A DNA stretch of 47,147 nt from an uncultured bacterium (GTDB lineage Bacteria; Cloacimonadota; Cloacimonadia; Cloacimonadales; Cloacimonadaceae). This document shows positions 32,793 through 40,565 of the stretch, in pieces. The notes under the pieces are model-generated. The model worked only from the letters and a program-made list of their open reading frames with translations. It was not told the origin of the DNA and searched no databases. The stretch spans positions 1-47,147 of the forward strand of contig CALGPA010000098.1 in NCBI GenBank assembly GCA_937960795.1. The letters are read 5' to 3'. Both the position numbers and the translations under genes were made by a program. Numbering within the stretch: position 1 is the first letter of the stretch; the number at the start of each line of letters is the position of its first letter.

Positions 32793-33534
32793 CCACCCAG
32801 GTCTGAAAATCCTGCTTGAGTGGAGAGAAACCTCCTTTTAGGAAGATTCTGGTGGTTTCCGGATGATCGGAGAAAAGGTAAAGATGATTGTCCGAGAGTC
32901 CACGATGGTAGTTTACCAAATGGTGGATCATCGCTCCGGCATATCCTTTGCCACGGAATTTCTCCCGAGTAAAGACATCCGACACTCTGCTGTATCCGGC
33001 AAAGACGCTTATCGACGCCAAGGACGCCAGCTCCATATCGTGAAAGCCGCCCAAAAGATGATAGGAAGGATGAAGCAGATGTCGCTGAACGACCTTGATG
33101 GTCCAGTCTCCGCCATATTCCAAGGCGATGGTCTCCATTATGTCGATATCGAGCTTTTTGATGCGCCGGATGACGAGATCTTCTGCCGGTTTTAGGCTGC
33201 TTTCATGGTCATGCAGAAAGTATTCGTGGCTTTTTAGTTCCAGCTCGAAGTCGTGATTTGTCAAGGCTTCGCTTACCTTCTCAAGCTCTCCGGACTTTAG
33301 GGATGAATAGATGCAGGGGTTGATTCCTTTGCCTTTGTAAAAGGACTCGATGTTGCGGATGCTGCTCTCGATTCCGATGTGATCTGTGATCACAGCATGG
33401 TTGCTCTCCAAGGAGGCTTTGTTTCCCTCATTCCAAAAGATGAGGCCAAAATCCTTCTGCTGCATGTTTGCAAAGCGTTGTGGGTAATGCAATTCCGTAT
33501 CTTTCATGCGGTTCATGTTAAAAGGTATCGCCAT
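32776..33534 (-). CDS. GNAT-family acetyltransferase
   Basis: 252 residues from ATG 33534. An in-frame GTG 9 bases upstream is less likely because GGTGGAG at that site is the Shine-Dalgarno of this ATG. The C-terminal 130 residues are a GNAT domain: LVIRRIKKLDIDIME, a strand ELASLASISVFAGYSRVSDV, and the acetyl-CoA binding loop FTREKFRGKGYAGAMI (R-x-x-G-x-G/A), then LYLFSDHPETTRIFLKGGF. The N-terminal 120 residues ('RFANMQQKDFGLIFWNEGNK') look like a degenerate second GNAT fold. It uses acetyl-CoA; the acceptor is unknown. It is transcribed toward alr and appears to be a single-gene unit. Confidence 0.8.
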   Translation of the reverse strand: MAIPFNMNRMKDTELHYPQRFANMQQKDFGLIFWNEGNKASLESNHAVITDHIGIESSIRNIESFYKGKGINPCIYSSLKSGELEKVSEALTNHDFELELKSHEYFLHDHESSLKPAEDLVIRRIKKLDIDIMETIALEYGGDWTIKVVQRHLLHPSYHLLGGFHDMELASLASISVFAGYSRVSDVFTREKFRGKGYAGAMIHHLVNYHRGLSDNHLYLFSDHPETTRIFLKGGFSPLKQDFQTWVAIKHL

Positions 33535-33610
33535 AATCTCCACCTTATCATTTTTGTTTGCATCTTAGTACAGGATATCCCGTTTAAGCAAAAGAACAAG
33601 CTCGCAGTGC

Positions 33611-33649
33611 AAAAAAAAGGGACATGCCCTGAAAACTGCGGCTTGTCCC
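33611..33649 (-). terminator. Rho-independent terminator of the phosphohexomutase operon (minus strand)
   Basis: On the minus strand GGGACA-A-GCC pairs with GGC-A-TGTCCC (33619-33628 with 33640-33649), then eight T. It lies just beyond the end of the phosphomannomutase gene and before the GNAT gene. Confidence 0.85.
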
Positions 33650-33672
33650 AAGATATGATTTTTCATATACGG

Positions 33673-35025
33673 CTATAGATATTTCTTAATCTTAGCCTCG
33701 ATCAAGTCGCGGATTTTCTGCATTCCTGCTTCGGTCGTGGCCTCATAGCGAGTGACTAGGACGGGTGTGGTATTTGACGCGCGAATAAGTCCCCAGCCAT
33801 CCTCAAATGTGATACGGGCGCCGTCGATGTCGTTCACATCATAAGCTTCGGCTTTGAGCTCTTCACATACACTGGCGACTACTTCAAACTTGCGGCTATC
33901 CTCGCACTTGGTGTGCAGCTCGGGAGTGTTATACATCTTGGGTTGATCCGCCAGGTATTGGCTGACGGGCATCGGCGTCTTGGCGACGATCTCGACGAAG
34001 CGACAGCTCACGTAGATGGCGTCGTCAAAGCCCAGATAGCGATCCGCGAGGAAGACATGGCCGCTCATTTCGCCGGCAAATTCCACATCGAGCTCCTTCA
34101 TGCGCATCTTGATATTGGCGTGACCTGTCTTGTACATAATGGCTTTGCCGCCATGCGCTTTGATGTCGTCATAGAGGTTTTTGGAGCATTTCACGTCGGC
34201 TATGATGGTCTTTTTTGGATTCGCTGCCAGGTAGTCTCGCGCCATGATGTTTAGGATCTGATCTCCATAGAGCATCTTACCCTTTTCGTCCACCACTCCG
34301 ATCCGATCCGCGTCTCCATCAAGACCGATGCCCAGCTCATATTCTGCTTCCACCACAGCCCGGGAGAGATCAGTCATGTTTTTTTCGACAGTAGGATCGG
34401 GATGGTGATTTGGGAAGTTTCCGTCAGGCTCACAATACATCTCGATGACCTCACAGCCTTTGCGACGCAAGATCTCCGGCAGGTATGGACCACCCATCCC
34501 ATTGCCACCATCAACGATGACTTTGACCGGGCGTGCTACGTCGAACCTATCAGAGATATAGTCGTAATACTCATCCGTGATGCTGTCGTTTATGCTCAAT
34601 GTCCCTGACCCGAAGCTAAAGTCTTCATTTTGTATGAGTTTAAGCAGATCTTGGAGCTTTTCGGCAAAGACGCTGCTCATGCCCAGATTGAGCTTACAGC
34701 CGTTGTATTGGGAGGGATTGTGCGAGGCTGTCACCATGGCGCCGCCGTCTTGGGCGAGCTTCCAGATGGCAAAATACAAAATTGGGGTGGCAGTGATGCC
34801 GATGTCTATGACGTCGCATCCGGTTTCAAGGGCACCCTTGATGAAGGCGTCCATAAAGCCGCGGGTGCTTTGGCGAGCATCTCCTCCGATGACTATCTTG
34901 CTGAGCCCCTGTTTTCTGAGCATGGAACCAAAGCCTTTACCGATCAGAAAATAGGTCTCTGCATTGATCTGCTCATCCACAATGCCGCGCACGTCATACT
35001 GTCTAAAAACTTCACTTTTAATCAT
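33673..35025 (-). CDS. Phosphomannomutase / phosphoglucomutase
   Basis: Encodes 450 residues of the alpha-D-phosphohexomutase superfamily, closest in layout to ManB/AlgC. It interconverts hexose 6-phosphate and hexose 1-phosphate for nucleotide-sugar supply. The opening FRQYDVRGIVD, the phosphoserine loop TASHNPSQYNG (Ser101), the metal loop DGDADRIG (about 238-245) and the sugar loop GEMSGH are all present, and the C-terminal phosphate loop RASNTTPVLVTRYEA ends the protein. Mannose versus glucose preference cannot be fixed by eye. AGAGG precedes the ATG. It is the last gene of the DUF1232-rdgB-phosphohexomutase operon, with a strong terminator after it. Confidence 0.92.
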   Translation of the reverse strand: MIKSEVFRQYDVRGIVDEQINAETYFLIGKGFGSMLRKQGLSKIVIGGDARQSTRGFMDAFIKGALETGCDVIDIGITATPILYFAIWKLAQDGGAMVTASHNPSQYNGCKLNLGMSSVFAEKLQDLLKLIQNEDFSFGSGTLSINDSITDEYYDYISDRFDVARPVKVIVDGGNGMGGPYLPEILRRKGCEVIEMYCEPDGNFPNHHPDPTVEKNMTDLSRAVVEAEYELGIGLDGDADRIGVVDEKGKMLYGDQILNIMARDYLAANPKKTIIADVKCSKNLYDDIKAHGGKAIMYKTGHANIKMRMKELDVEFAGEMSGHVFLADRYLGFDDAIYVSCRFVEIVAKTPMPVSQYLADQPKMYNTPELHTKCEDSRKFEVVASVCEELKAEAYDVNDIDGARITFEDGWGLIRASNTTPVLVTRYEATTEAGMQKIRDLIEAKIKKYL

Positions 35026-35045
35026 AAAAAACCTCTTTTGATATC

Positions 35046-35636
35046 TTAAGAAACTAATCGTTGCAGGATAGGCAAGATCGATGTGAGAGCCAGACCCCTA
35101 TGAGATTGGTGATTCTTCTGTGCATCGCTCATCTCTGCGAAGGTCTTGCCGGTGCCCTCGACTTCAAAGATGCTGTCGTATCCAAAGCCGGCATCGCCTC
35201 TCTCGATTTCGGTGATGAAGCCGGGAACTTCGCCTTGCACCACGCTGATCAAGCCGCTGGCGTCTGCCAAAGCCATAGCTGTGCGAAAATAAGCTCTGCG
35301 CTCAGTGATTCCATCCATTTGGATGAGAGTCTTGCGACGGTTGTCTTGATAGGTCGCTCCGGGGCCTGCCCAGCGCGCAGAATATACCCCTGGATCGCCT
35401 CCCAGAGCATCAATAAACAGTCCGGTGTCGTCTGCCAGGCAGAGCATTCCGGAATAGGATGCACCTTCGCAGGCCTTTTTGATGGCGTTGCCGAAGATGC
35501 TGTCCTTGTCCTCAATCGTCTCCGGACAGCCCGGGAAAGCCTCCATGCTGTGCACTGCCACCCCGATCGGAGCCAGCAAATTGCGAAGCTCCTTGATCTT
35601 GTCGAGGTTGCGAGTAGAAATCAGAAGCGGAAACAT
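35046..35636 (-). CDS. rdgB: XTP/dITP pyrophosphatase RdgB (HAM1 family)
   Basis: Encodes 196 residues, the family's normal length. It hydrolyses ITP, dITP and XTP to monophosphates, keeping deaminated purines out of DNA. The N-terminal STRNLDKIKEL matches the usual S/T-x-N-x-x-K signature. Further blocks are FGNAIKKA, LADDTGLFIDALGG (metal-binding acids), PGVYSARWAG, GFGYDSIFE and SHRGLAL. The start follows the DUF1232 stop by one base (TGA-T-ATG) with no Shine-Dalgarno of its own, so translation is probably coupled. The role fits a cell that handles many purine catabolites, though the gene is nearly universal. Confidence 0.95.
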   Translation of the reverse strand: MFPLLISTRNLDKIKELRNLLAPIGVAVHSMEAFPGCPETIEDKDSIFGNAIKKACEGASYSGMLCLADDTGLFIDALGGDPGVYSARWAGPGATYQDNRRKTLIQMDGITERRAYFRTAMALADASGLISVVQGEVPGFITEIERGDAGFGYDSIFEVEGTGKTFAEMSDAQKNHQSHRGLALTSILPILQRLVS

Positions 35637-35637
35637 A

Positions 35638-36159
35638 TCAGAGTTTCTTGAGCCACTGGCGGATCTTCTGCAGGAGATTCTTGTCTAGGAATCTCTCAGC
35701 AAGAGCGGTGATCTTCTGCATCTGCCTGAGCACGTCGCCTTCTCCGCTCCAATTGTCTTGCAAGACCTTGGGATCGGTGCCATTTAGGATCATATTCAGT
35801 CCCAAAACCACGAAGACCAGATCATCCATATAACCGATGATGGGAATAAAATCCGGGATGAGGTCAAGCGGCATGATCACATAGGCGATGATCCCGCTGA
35901 TCATCAGCTTCTCCTTGATCGGCACGCGTTTGTCGACCGCCAGGCGGCAGATTAGGATGAAGAAATCCGGCAACAAGAACAGATATTCGCCGAGCTTTCC
36001 ACCGAGTTTCCCTGTTTTTTCATTTGTCCAGCTTTTGGCTTTCTTACGCAAGTCTTCATAAAACTTGAGCTTGACTGCGTCTATCTCCAAGATGCGGTCT
36101 TTCACGCTATCTTGTTCGTCTGCTGGCATTTCACGAGCTTCAAATAGATCGTCTTTCAT
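35638..36159 (-). CDS. DUF1232 (YkvA-like) membrane protein
   Basis: 173 residues from ATG 36159; an in-frame GTG at 36171 lies inside the Shine-Dalgarno (GTGGAGG) and is not favoured. Residues about 85-125 contain the DUF1232 core: KLMISGIIAYVIMPLDLIPDFIPIIGYMDDLVFV, here with the hallmark 'P(L/I)D.IPD' and 'G..DD'. One hydrophobic segment precedes it (about 62-75). The N-terminal part is charged and helical. The family is found in many bacteria with no established function. It is the first gene of an operon with rdgB and a phosphohexomutase. Confidence 0.82.
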   Translation of the reverse strand: MKDDLFEAREMPADEQDSVKDRILEIDAVKLKFYEDLRKKAKSWTNEKTGKLGGKLGEYLFLLPDFFILICRLAVDKRVPIKEKLMISGIIAYVIMPLDLIPDFIPIIGYMDDLVFVVLGLNMILNGTDPKVLQDNWSGEGDVLRQMQKITALAERFLDKNLLQKIRQWLKKL

Positions 36160-36178
36160 GGCTACCTCCACTTTTTAC

Positions 36179-36208
36179 AAGATAATCTGTTTATGCTGAT
36201 TGAGTCAA
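36179..36208 (-). promoter_or_regulatory. Promoter of the DUF1232-rdgB-phosphohexomutase operon
   Basis: On the minus strand TTGACT (36203-36208) is followed by TATCTT (36179-36184) after 18 bases, or TTATCT after 17. GGAGG and the start codon follow closely. TATCTT is the same -10 as in the add promoter. Confidence 0.5.
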
Positions 36209-36278
36209 GTAATTATTCAGCGTGTCACAAACAAGCGCTTGGACTGTCCCGGATAAATGAGCAGTCTTTAGTGAAGGG

Positions 36279-36310
36279 TAAAAAAACCGGCAGGAAGATC
36301 CTGCCGGTTT
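36279..36310 (-). terminator. Rho-independent terminator of ppdK (minus strand)
   Basis: A 12-bp perfect stem AAACCGGCAGGA / TCCTGCCGGTTT with a 3-nt loop (36284-36295 and 36299-36310), followed on the minus strand by a T-run. It lies 20 bases beyond the ppdK stop. Confidence 0.92.
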
Positions 36311-36328
36311 GATCAGTATTATCTGAGT

Positions 36329-39049
36329 TTAGCGGATAGCTGCCATGGCTGCTGCCAAGCGGGCAATCGGCACACGGAAGGGAGAGCAGCTGACGTAGTT
36401 CATGCCCACTCTGTGGCAAAATTCTACGCTGCTTGGCTCGCCGCCGTGTTCGCCGCAGATTCCGACCTTGAGATCGGGACGTGTGCTGCGACCGCGTTTT
36501 GTGCCCATCTCCACGAGCTGACCTACGCCTTCCTGATCCAAGACCTGGAAGGGATCGTGCTTCAGAAGATTCTTGTTGAGATAGATCGGCAGGAAGGTGC
36601 CGGCATCATCACGGCTGTATCCAAAGGTCATTTGGGTGAGGTCGTTTGTGCCAAAGCTAAAGAATTCCGCACTTTCTGCCACTTTGTCAGCGGTCAGAGC
36701 AGCGCGCGGAATCTCGATCATGGTTCCCACCATGTATTCGACCTTCTCGCCGCTTTCTTTGAAGACCGCTTCAGCGGTTTCGCGGATGATTTCTTCTTGG
36801 AGCTTGAATTCTGCCAAGGTTCCGATCAAGGGCACCATGATTTCCGGAAGCACCTTCACGCCTTGTTTTTTGACGTTGATGGCGGCTTCGATGATGGCGC
36901 GAGCCTGCATCTGGGTGATCTCAGGATAGGTATTGCCCAAGCGGCAACCGCGATGACCCAGCATGGGGTTGAATTCATGCAGGGAATCCACTCTTTCCTT
37001 TACCTTTTGAGGGTCGATGCCGAGTTCTTTGGCGATCTCGACTTGGTCTTTTTCCTCGTGAGGAACAAACTCGTGAAGGGGCGGATCCAAGAGACGTACA
37101 GTCACAGGGAAGCCGTCCATGGCTTCGAAGATTCCTTCAAAGTCGTTGCGCTGCATGGGAAGAAGCTTGTCCAAAGCCTTGCGACGTCCTTCTTCGCCAT
37201 CGGCAAGTATCATCTCGCGCATGGCTTTGATGCGATCGCCTTCAAAGAACATATGCTCGGTGCGGCAGAGTCCGATGCCCTCAGCGCCGAAATTGCGGGC
37301 AACTTTGGCATCTTTGGGAGTATCGGCATTGGTGCGCACTTTCATCTTGGTGTATTTATCAGCAAGCTCCATGATGGTGGCAAAGTCGCCACTGAGCTCG
37401 GGATCTTGAGTCTCGATCTTGCCTTCTAAGACCTGACCGGTGGAGCCATTTAGAGAGATCCAGTCACCTTCATTATATACTTTTCCATCGACGGTCATGG
37501 TGCGGTTTTTGTAGTTAATTACTAATGCGCCGGCGCCGGAAACGCAGCATTTGCCCATTCCGCGGGCTACCACTGCAGCGTGGGAAGTCATCCCGCCGCG
37601 AGCGGTGAGAATGCCTCTGGCGACGTTCATGCCGCGAAGATCTTCCGGGGAAGTCTCGGTGCGAACCAAGATCACTCTCTTGCCGTCGTTTGCCCAAGCT
37701 TCAGCATCATCTGCAAAGAAGACGATCTGACCGGTGGCCGCTCCCGGGGATGCCGGAAGTCCTTTTGCGATCACATGTGCGTCTGCCAAAGCTTCCTTTT
37801 TGAAGACAGGGTGCAAGAGCTCATCGAGCTTTGCAGGTTCCATGCGCAGGAGGGCGGTCTTTTCGTCGATCAGGCCTTCATTGAGCATATCCACGGCGAC
37901 TTTGACCATAGCAAAGCCGGTGCGCTTACCGCTTCTGGTTTGCAGCATCCAGAGCTTGCCTTCTTGGATGGTAAATTCGACGTCCTGCATATCTTTGCTG
38001 TGAGTTTCCAGCTTTTTCTGGATCTCAAAGAGCTCTTTATATGCCTCAGGCATGGTCTCTTCAAGAGAAGGGAATTTTGCCTTGCGCTCTTCTTCAGAGA
38101 CTTCTGCCAGCTTTGCCCAACGGCGTGAGCCTTCGAGAGTAATCTCTTGCGGAGTGCGGATGCCGGCTACCACGTCTTCACCTTGGGCGTTGATGAGGTA
38201 TTCACCGTTGAAGATGTTCTCTCCGGTGGCGGCGTCGCGAGTGAATGCCACACCTGTGGCGCTGGAATCACCCATGTTGCCAAAGACCATGGCTTGGACG
38301 TTTACAGCGGTTCCCCATTCGTGAGGAATGCCATTGAGCTGGCGATAATAGGTGGCGCGGTCGTTGTTCCAGCTGTCAAAAACGGCAAAGACTGAGCCCC
38401 AGAGCTGTTCCCATGGGTCATCCGGGAAGTCGTGACCTGTGCTATCTTTGACGGCTGCTTTAAAGAGCTGAACCAGCTTCTTGAGGTCATCACTGGTCAG
38501 TTCCAGGTCGTTCTTCACACCTTTATCTTCTTTCATTTTGTGGATGATCACTTCAAAGGGATCCTCTTCTTCTTTGCTCTGTGGCTTGAGGCCCAATACT
38601 ACGTCGCCATACATTTGTACAAAGCGGCGATAGCTATCCCATGCGAAGCGCTCGTTTCCGGTCTTTTTGATGATGCCTTCCACGGCGTTGTCGTTCATGC
38701 CAAGATTCAGGATGGTGTCCATCATGCCGGGCATGGATGCTCTGGCTCCGGAGCGTACTGAGAGGAGGAGAGGATTGTCGTTGGAGCCAAACTCGGTGCC
38801 CATCATCTCTTCAACGTTTTTCACAGCAGCTTTCACCTCATCGGTGAGGAGCTGGCGAAGCTTGTCTTGTCCGATCTGAGTATACTCGATACAAGCATCT
38901 GTTGTGATAGTAAATCCGGGGGGTACGGGAACTCCGATGAGATTCATCTCGGCGAGGTTTGCACCTTTTCCGCCCAGAAGATTCTTCATCTCGGCTTTCC
39001 CTTCGGCGTGTCCGTTACCAAAAAGGTATACACGTTTTGTTGCAGTCAT
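36329..39049 (-). CDS. ppdK: Pyruvate, phosphate dikinase
   Basis: Encodes 906 residues, full length for PPDK. It interconverts pyruvate + ATP + phosphate and phosphoenolpyruvate + AMP + pyrophosphate; in fermentative bacteria it often runs glycolytically or for gluconeogenesis. The N-terminal ATP-grasp domain opens GGKGANLAEM. The swivelling phosphohistidine is in GGMTSHAAVVARGMG with the catalytic His. The C-terminal PEP-binding barrel shows GIGLCRTEHMFF, GHRGCRLGNTYPEI, EIMVPLIGT, SFGTNDLTQM and GICGEHGG. GGAGGA precedes the ATG, and it has its own promoter and terminator, so it is a single-gene unit. Confidence 0.96.
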   Translation of the reverse strand: MTATKRVYLFGNGHAEGKAEMKNLLGGKGANLAEMNLIGVPVPPGFTITTDACIEYTQIGQDKLRQLLTDEVKAAVKNVEEMMGTEFGSNDNPLLLSVRSGARASMPGMMDTILNLGMNDNAVEGIIKKTGNERFAWDSYRRFVQMYGDVVLGLKPQSKEEEDPFEVIIHKMKEDKGVKNDLELTSDDLKKLVQLFKAAVKDSTGHDFPDDPWEQLWGSVFAVFDSWNNDRATYYRQLNGIPHEWGTAVNVQAMVFGNMGDSSATGVAFTRDAATGENIFNGEYLINAQGEDVVAGIRTPQEITLEGSRRWAKLAEVSEEERKAKFPSLEETMPEAYKELFEIQKKLETHSKDMQDVEFTIQEGKLWMLQTRSGKRTGFAMVKVAVDMLNEGLIDEKTALLRMEPAKLDELLHPVFKKEALADAHVIAKGLPASPGAATGQIVFFADDAEAWANDGKRVILVRTETSPEDLRGMNVARGILTARGGMTSHAAVVARGMGKCCVSGAGALVINYKNRTMTVDGKVYNEGDWISLNGSTGQVLEGKIETQDPELSGDFATIMELADKYTKMKVRTNADTPKDAKVARNFGAEGIGLCRTEHMFFEGDRIKAMREMILADGEEGRRKALDKLLPMQRNDFEGIFEAMDGFPVTVRLLDPPLHEFVPHEEKDQVEIAKELGIDPQKVKERVDSLHEFNPMLGHRGCRLGNTYPEITQMQARAIIEAAINVKKQGVKVLPEIMVPLIGTLAEFKLQEEIIRETAEAVFKESGEKVEYMVGTMIEIPRAALTADKVAESAEFFSFGTNDLTQMTFGYSRDDAGTFLPIYLNKNLLKHDPFQVLDQEGVGQLVEMGTKRGRSTRPDLKVGICGEHGGEPSSVEFCHRVGMNYVSCSPFRVPIARLAAAMAAIR

Positions 39050-39094
39050 TTATCCTCCATGAAAGCAGTATGTAAGCTTATTTATATAGTTTTC

Positions 39095-39124
39095 CCATTA
39101 TCTTTATAGACAGGTTTTTGTCAA
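39095..39124 (-). promoter_or_regulatory. Promoter of ppdK
   Basis: On the minus strand TTGACA (39119-39124) is followed after 18 bases by TAATGG (39095-39100), or after 17 by ATAATG. The leader would be about 39 nt. The same -35/-10 pair is seen at 15117-15146. The remaining bases to 39241 hold nothing recognisable. Confidence 0.6.
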
Positions 39125-39241
39125 CTAATTTGAGCGCAGATCTCCCTTTTGAGGATGCCGTGAATGGCGCTGTGATCTTCAAGGCTAAAGGCAGATGCAG
39201 CTGCTTTCTCTTTGATTGAGCGCCTCTGACTCAGAAGCCTT

Positions 39242-40276
39242 TTAGTTTGAGAGCATCGCCTTGGATTCAAGATAGTTATGCAGTTTTTTGCTAAACTCAC
39301 CGGTGATCTTGCTTGAGACGGTGCGGATGGCGCGCTCTCTGGCATCTTGAAAAGTGAAGTGCGCTTCACGTCCTGAATCCGTGAAGCTGAAGATCTGCTG
39401 CTGACGCCCATCATAGACACAGATGTTTATCTGATAGCGAATGTATTTGTTGCGTGGATTGTCCAAGCTGAGCTCTTCGGTGCTATAGTCATATCTGATG
39501 ACGTTTTCGGCAGATTCGGAGACTCTGAAGCCGAAGTTTGTGATGACTTCTCTGATCTGCGGCAACAGGGAGAGTCCTTCTTCGTTTTCGCAGAGAACTT
39601 TGAAGCTGATCCGCGCTGATGCCGCTTGAGCCTGTGCGCTCAGCACTTCTGGATCATAGGGCAGGCTGGTCGAGACCAATACTGCCTCATTGCTGCTGAT
39701 GATGCGGAGCTGCGCGATCAATCCCTGATTTTCCCGATTTAGCTCATCCGCTGCGGAGAGCAGGGCATATTTTTCCCACTGACCTTCCTCTTCCAAGCTG
39801 CGCGCAAGATAGGCCATGATCCCTCGGCTGTTGTCCAGAATCTTGCTGTGATAGAGCTCTGCCGTGGAGCTGCGATGCAGATATGCCACCGCATAGACTT
39901 GCCCCAAATCATCAGTCCAGCTCTTGCCGATCTGCACATTGCTGAGTGTGAGCGAGCTGAGCACTCTGACTTGAGCTGTTTGATCTGTCTGATTGCTAAA
40001 GATGGCGTCGGAAGAAGAGATGGTCTCCGAATAGTGCGCATCATATCCGCTTTCGCTGGATATCCTGCTTTCAAAGATGCGTGCCAGATTTGCCCGGGCA
40101 TTGTCTTCAGCGACAGAGCGGCTGGAGCCAAAGCCCACGGCGCTGAGATACTGCAAAGAGTTGTATTCCGCGGACGGATTGTCCACCCAATCAGGGCGCG
40201 GGTTTTTCTTTCTCCTCGCCTCCAAGCAGCAATTGCACATAAAGACTAGGCAGAGGATGAAGATGATCTTGCGCAT
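39242..40276 (-). CDS. LPP20-like exported protein
   Basis: Encodes 344 residues. A signal peptide ends around FMCNCC, which may be a degenerate lipobox. Residues about 22-130 follow the LPP20 layout: NPRPDWVDNPSAEYN, LSAVGFGSS and AEDNARANLARIF, as in the shorter lipoprotein at 2908-3465. A helix (about 150-190) and a beta-rich C-terminal part (about 215-340) with 'ISFKVLCENEEG' and 'KYIRYQINICVYD' complete it; the last part may be a second domain. ATG 40276 has GGGGAA upstream. A TTGACA at 40329-40334 on the same strand may be its -35, but the -10 is unclear. The role is unknown; envelope location is expected. Confidence 0.72.
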   Translation of the reverse strand: MRKIIFILCLVFMCNCCLEARRKKNPRPDWVDNPSAEYNSLQYLSAVGFGSSRSVAEDNARANLARIFESRISSESGYDAHYSETISSSDAIFSNQTDQTAQVRVLSSLTLSNVQIGKSWTDDLGQVYAVAYLHRSSTAELYHSKILDNSRGIMAYLARSLEEEGQWEKYALLSAADELNRENQGLIAQLRIISSNEAVLVSTSLPYDPEVLSAQAQAASARISFKVLCENEEGLSLLPQIREVITNFGFRVSESAENVIRYDYSTEELSLDNPRNKYIRYQINICVYDGRQQQIFSFTDSGREAHFTFQDARERAIRTVSSKITGEFSKKLHNYLESKAMLSN

Positions 40277-40509
40277 GATGTTTCCCCTTTTTCGCTTTCA
40301 CTTTCAAAGCAGAATAGATTGCCGCAGATGTCAAGAAAAAATCGCACCTGAGATACAGATCCATAGCAGTTCTCAGAAAACAGCGTTGTTCCCGAACATG
40401 CCTCAGCGGGGGATGCAAAGCGTCGGGAAGCAAGGGATGGCCCTCATCAAAAAAATAGCTTTACAGATAATGTGCGAATTTTAGGATGTGCACATAGTGA
40501 TATTCCGCT

Positions 40510-40538
40510 TAGATTTAGAATTGAACAAAATAGATAAT
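40510..40538 (+). promoter_or_regulatory. Candidate promoter of the outer-membrane protein operon
   Basis: A good -10 GATAAT (40533-40538) lies 28 bases before ATG 40566. The -35 is weak (TAGATT at 17 bases). AAGGA precedes the start codon. The 289-bp divergent region (40277-40565) holds nothing else convincing. Confidence 0.35.
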
Positions 40539-40565
40539 GAAAAACGTGAAAGATAAGGATATGCG

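Noticed and set aside
33535..33543. GTG start for the GNAT gene, and likewise GTG 36171 for the DUF1232 gene
   Set aside because: In both cases the GTG is part of the GTGGAG Shine-Dalgarno that serves an ATG a few codons downstream.
36413..37429. 338-codon plus-strand frame opposite ppdK
   Set aside because: It lies wholly inside ppdK, whose motifs are intact. The translated protein resembles no family and has no start signal; it is a shadow of codon bias.
38836..38850. Further copy of the dispersed repeat (CGGTGAG inside ppdK)
   Set aside because: Only the short core matches, and it lies in coding sequence without the flanking blocks.
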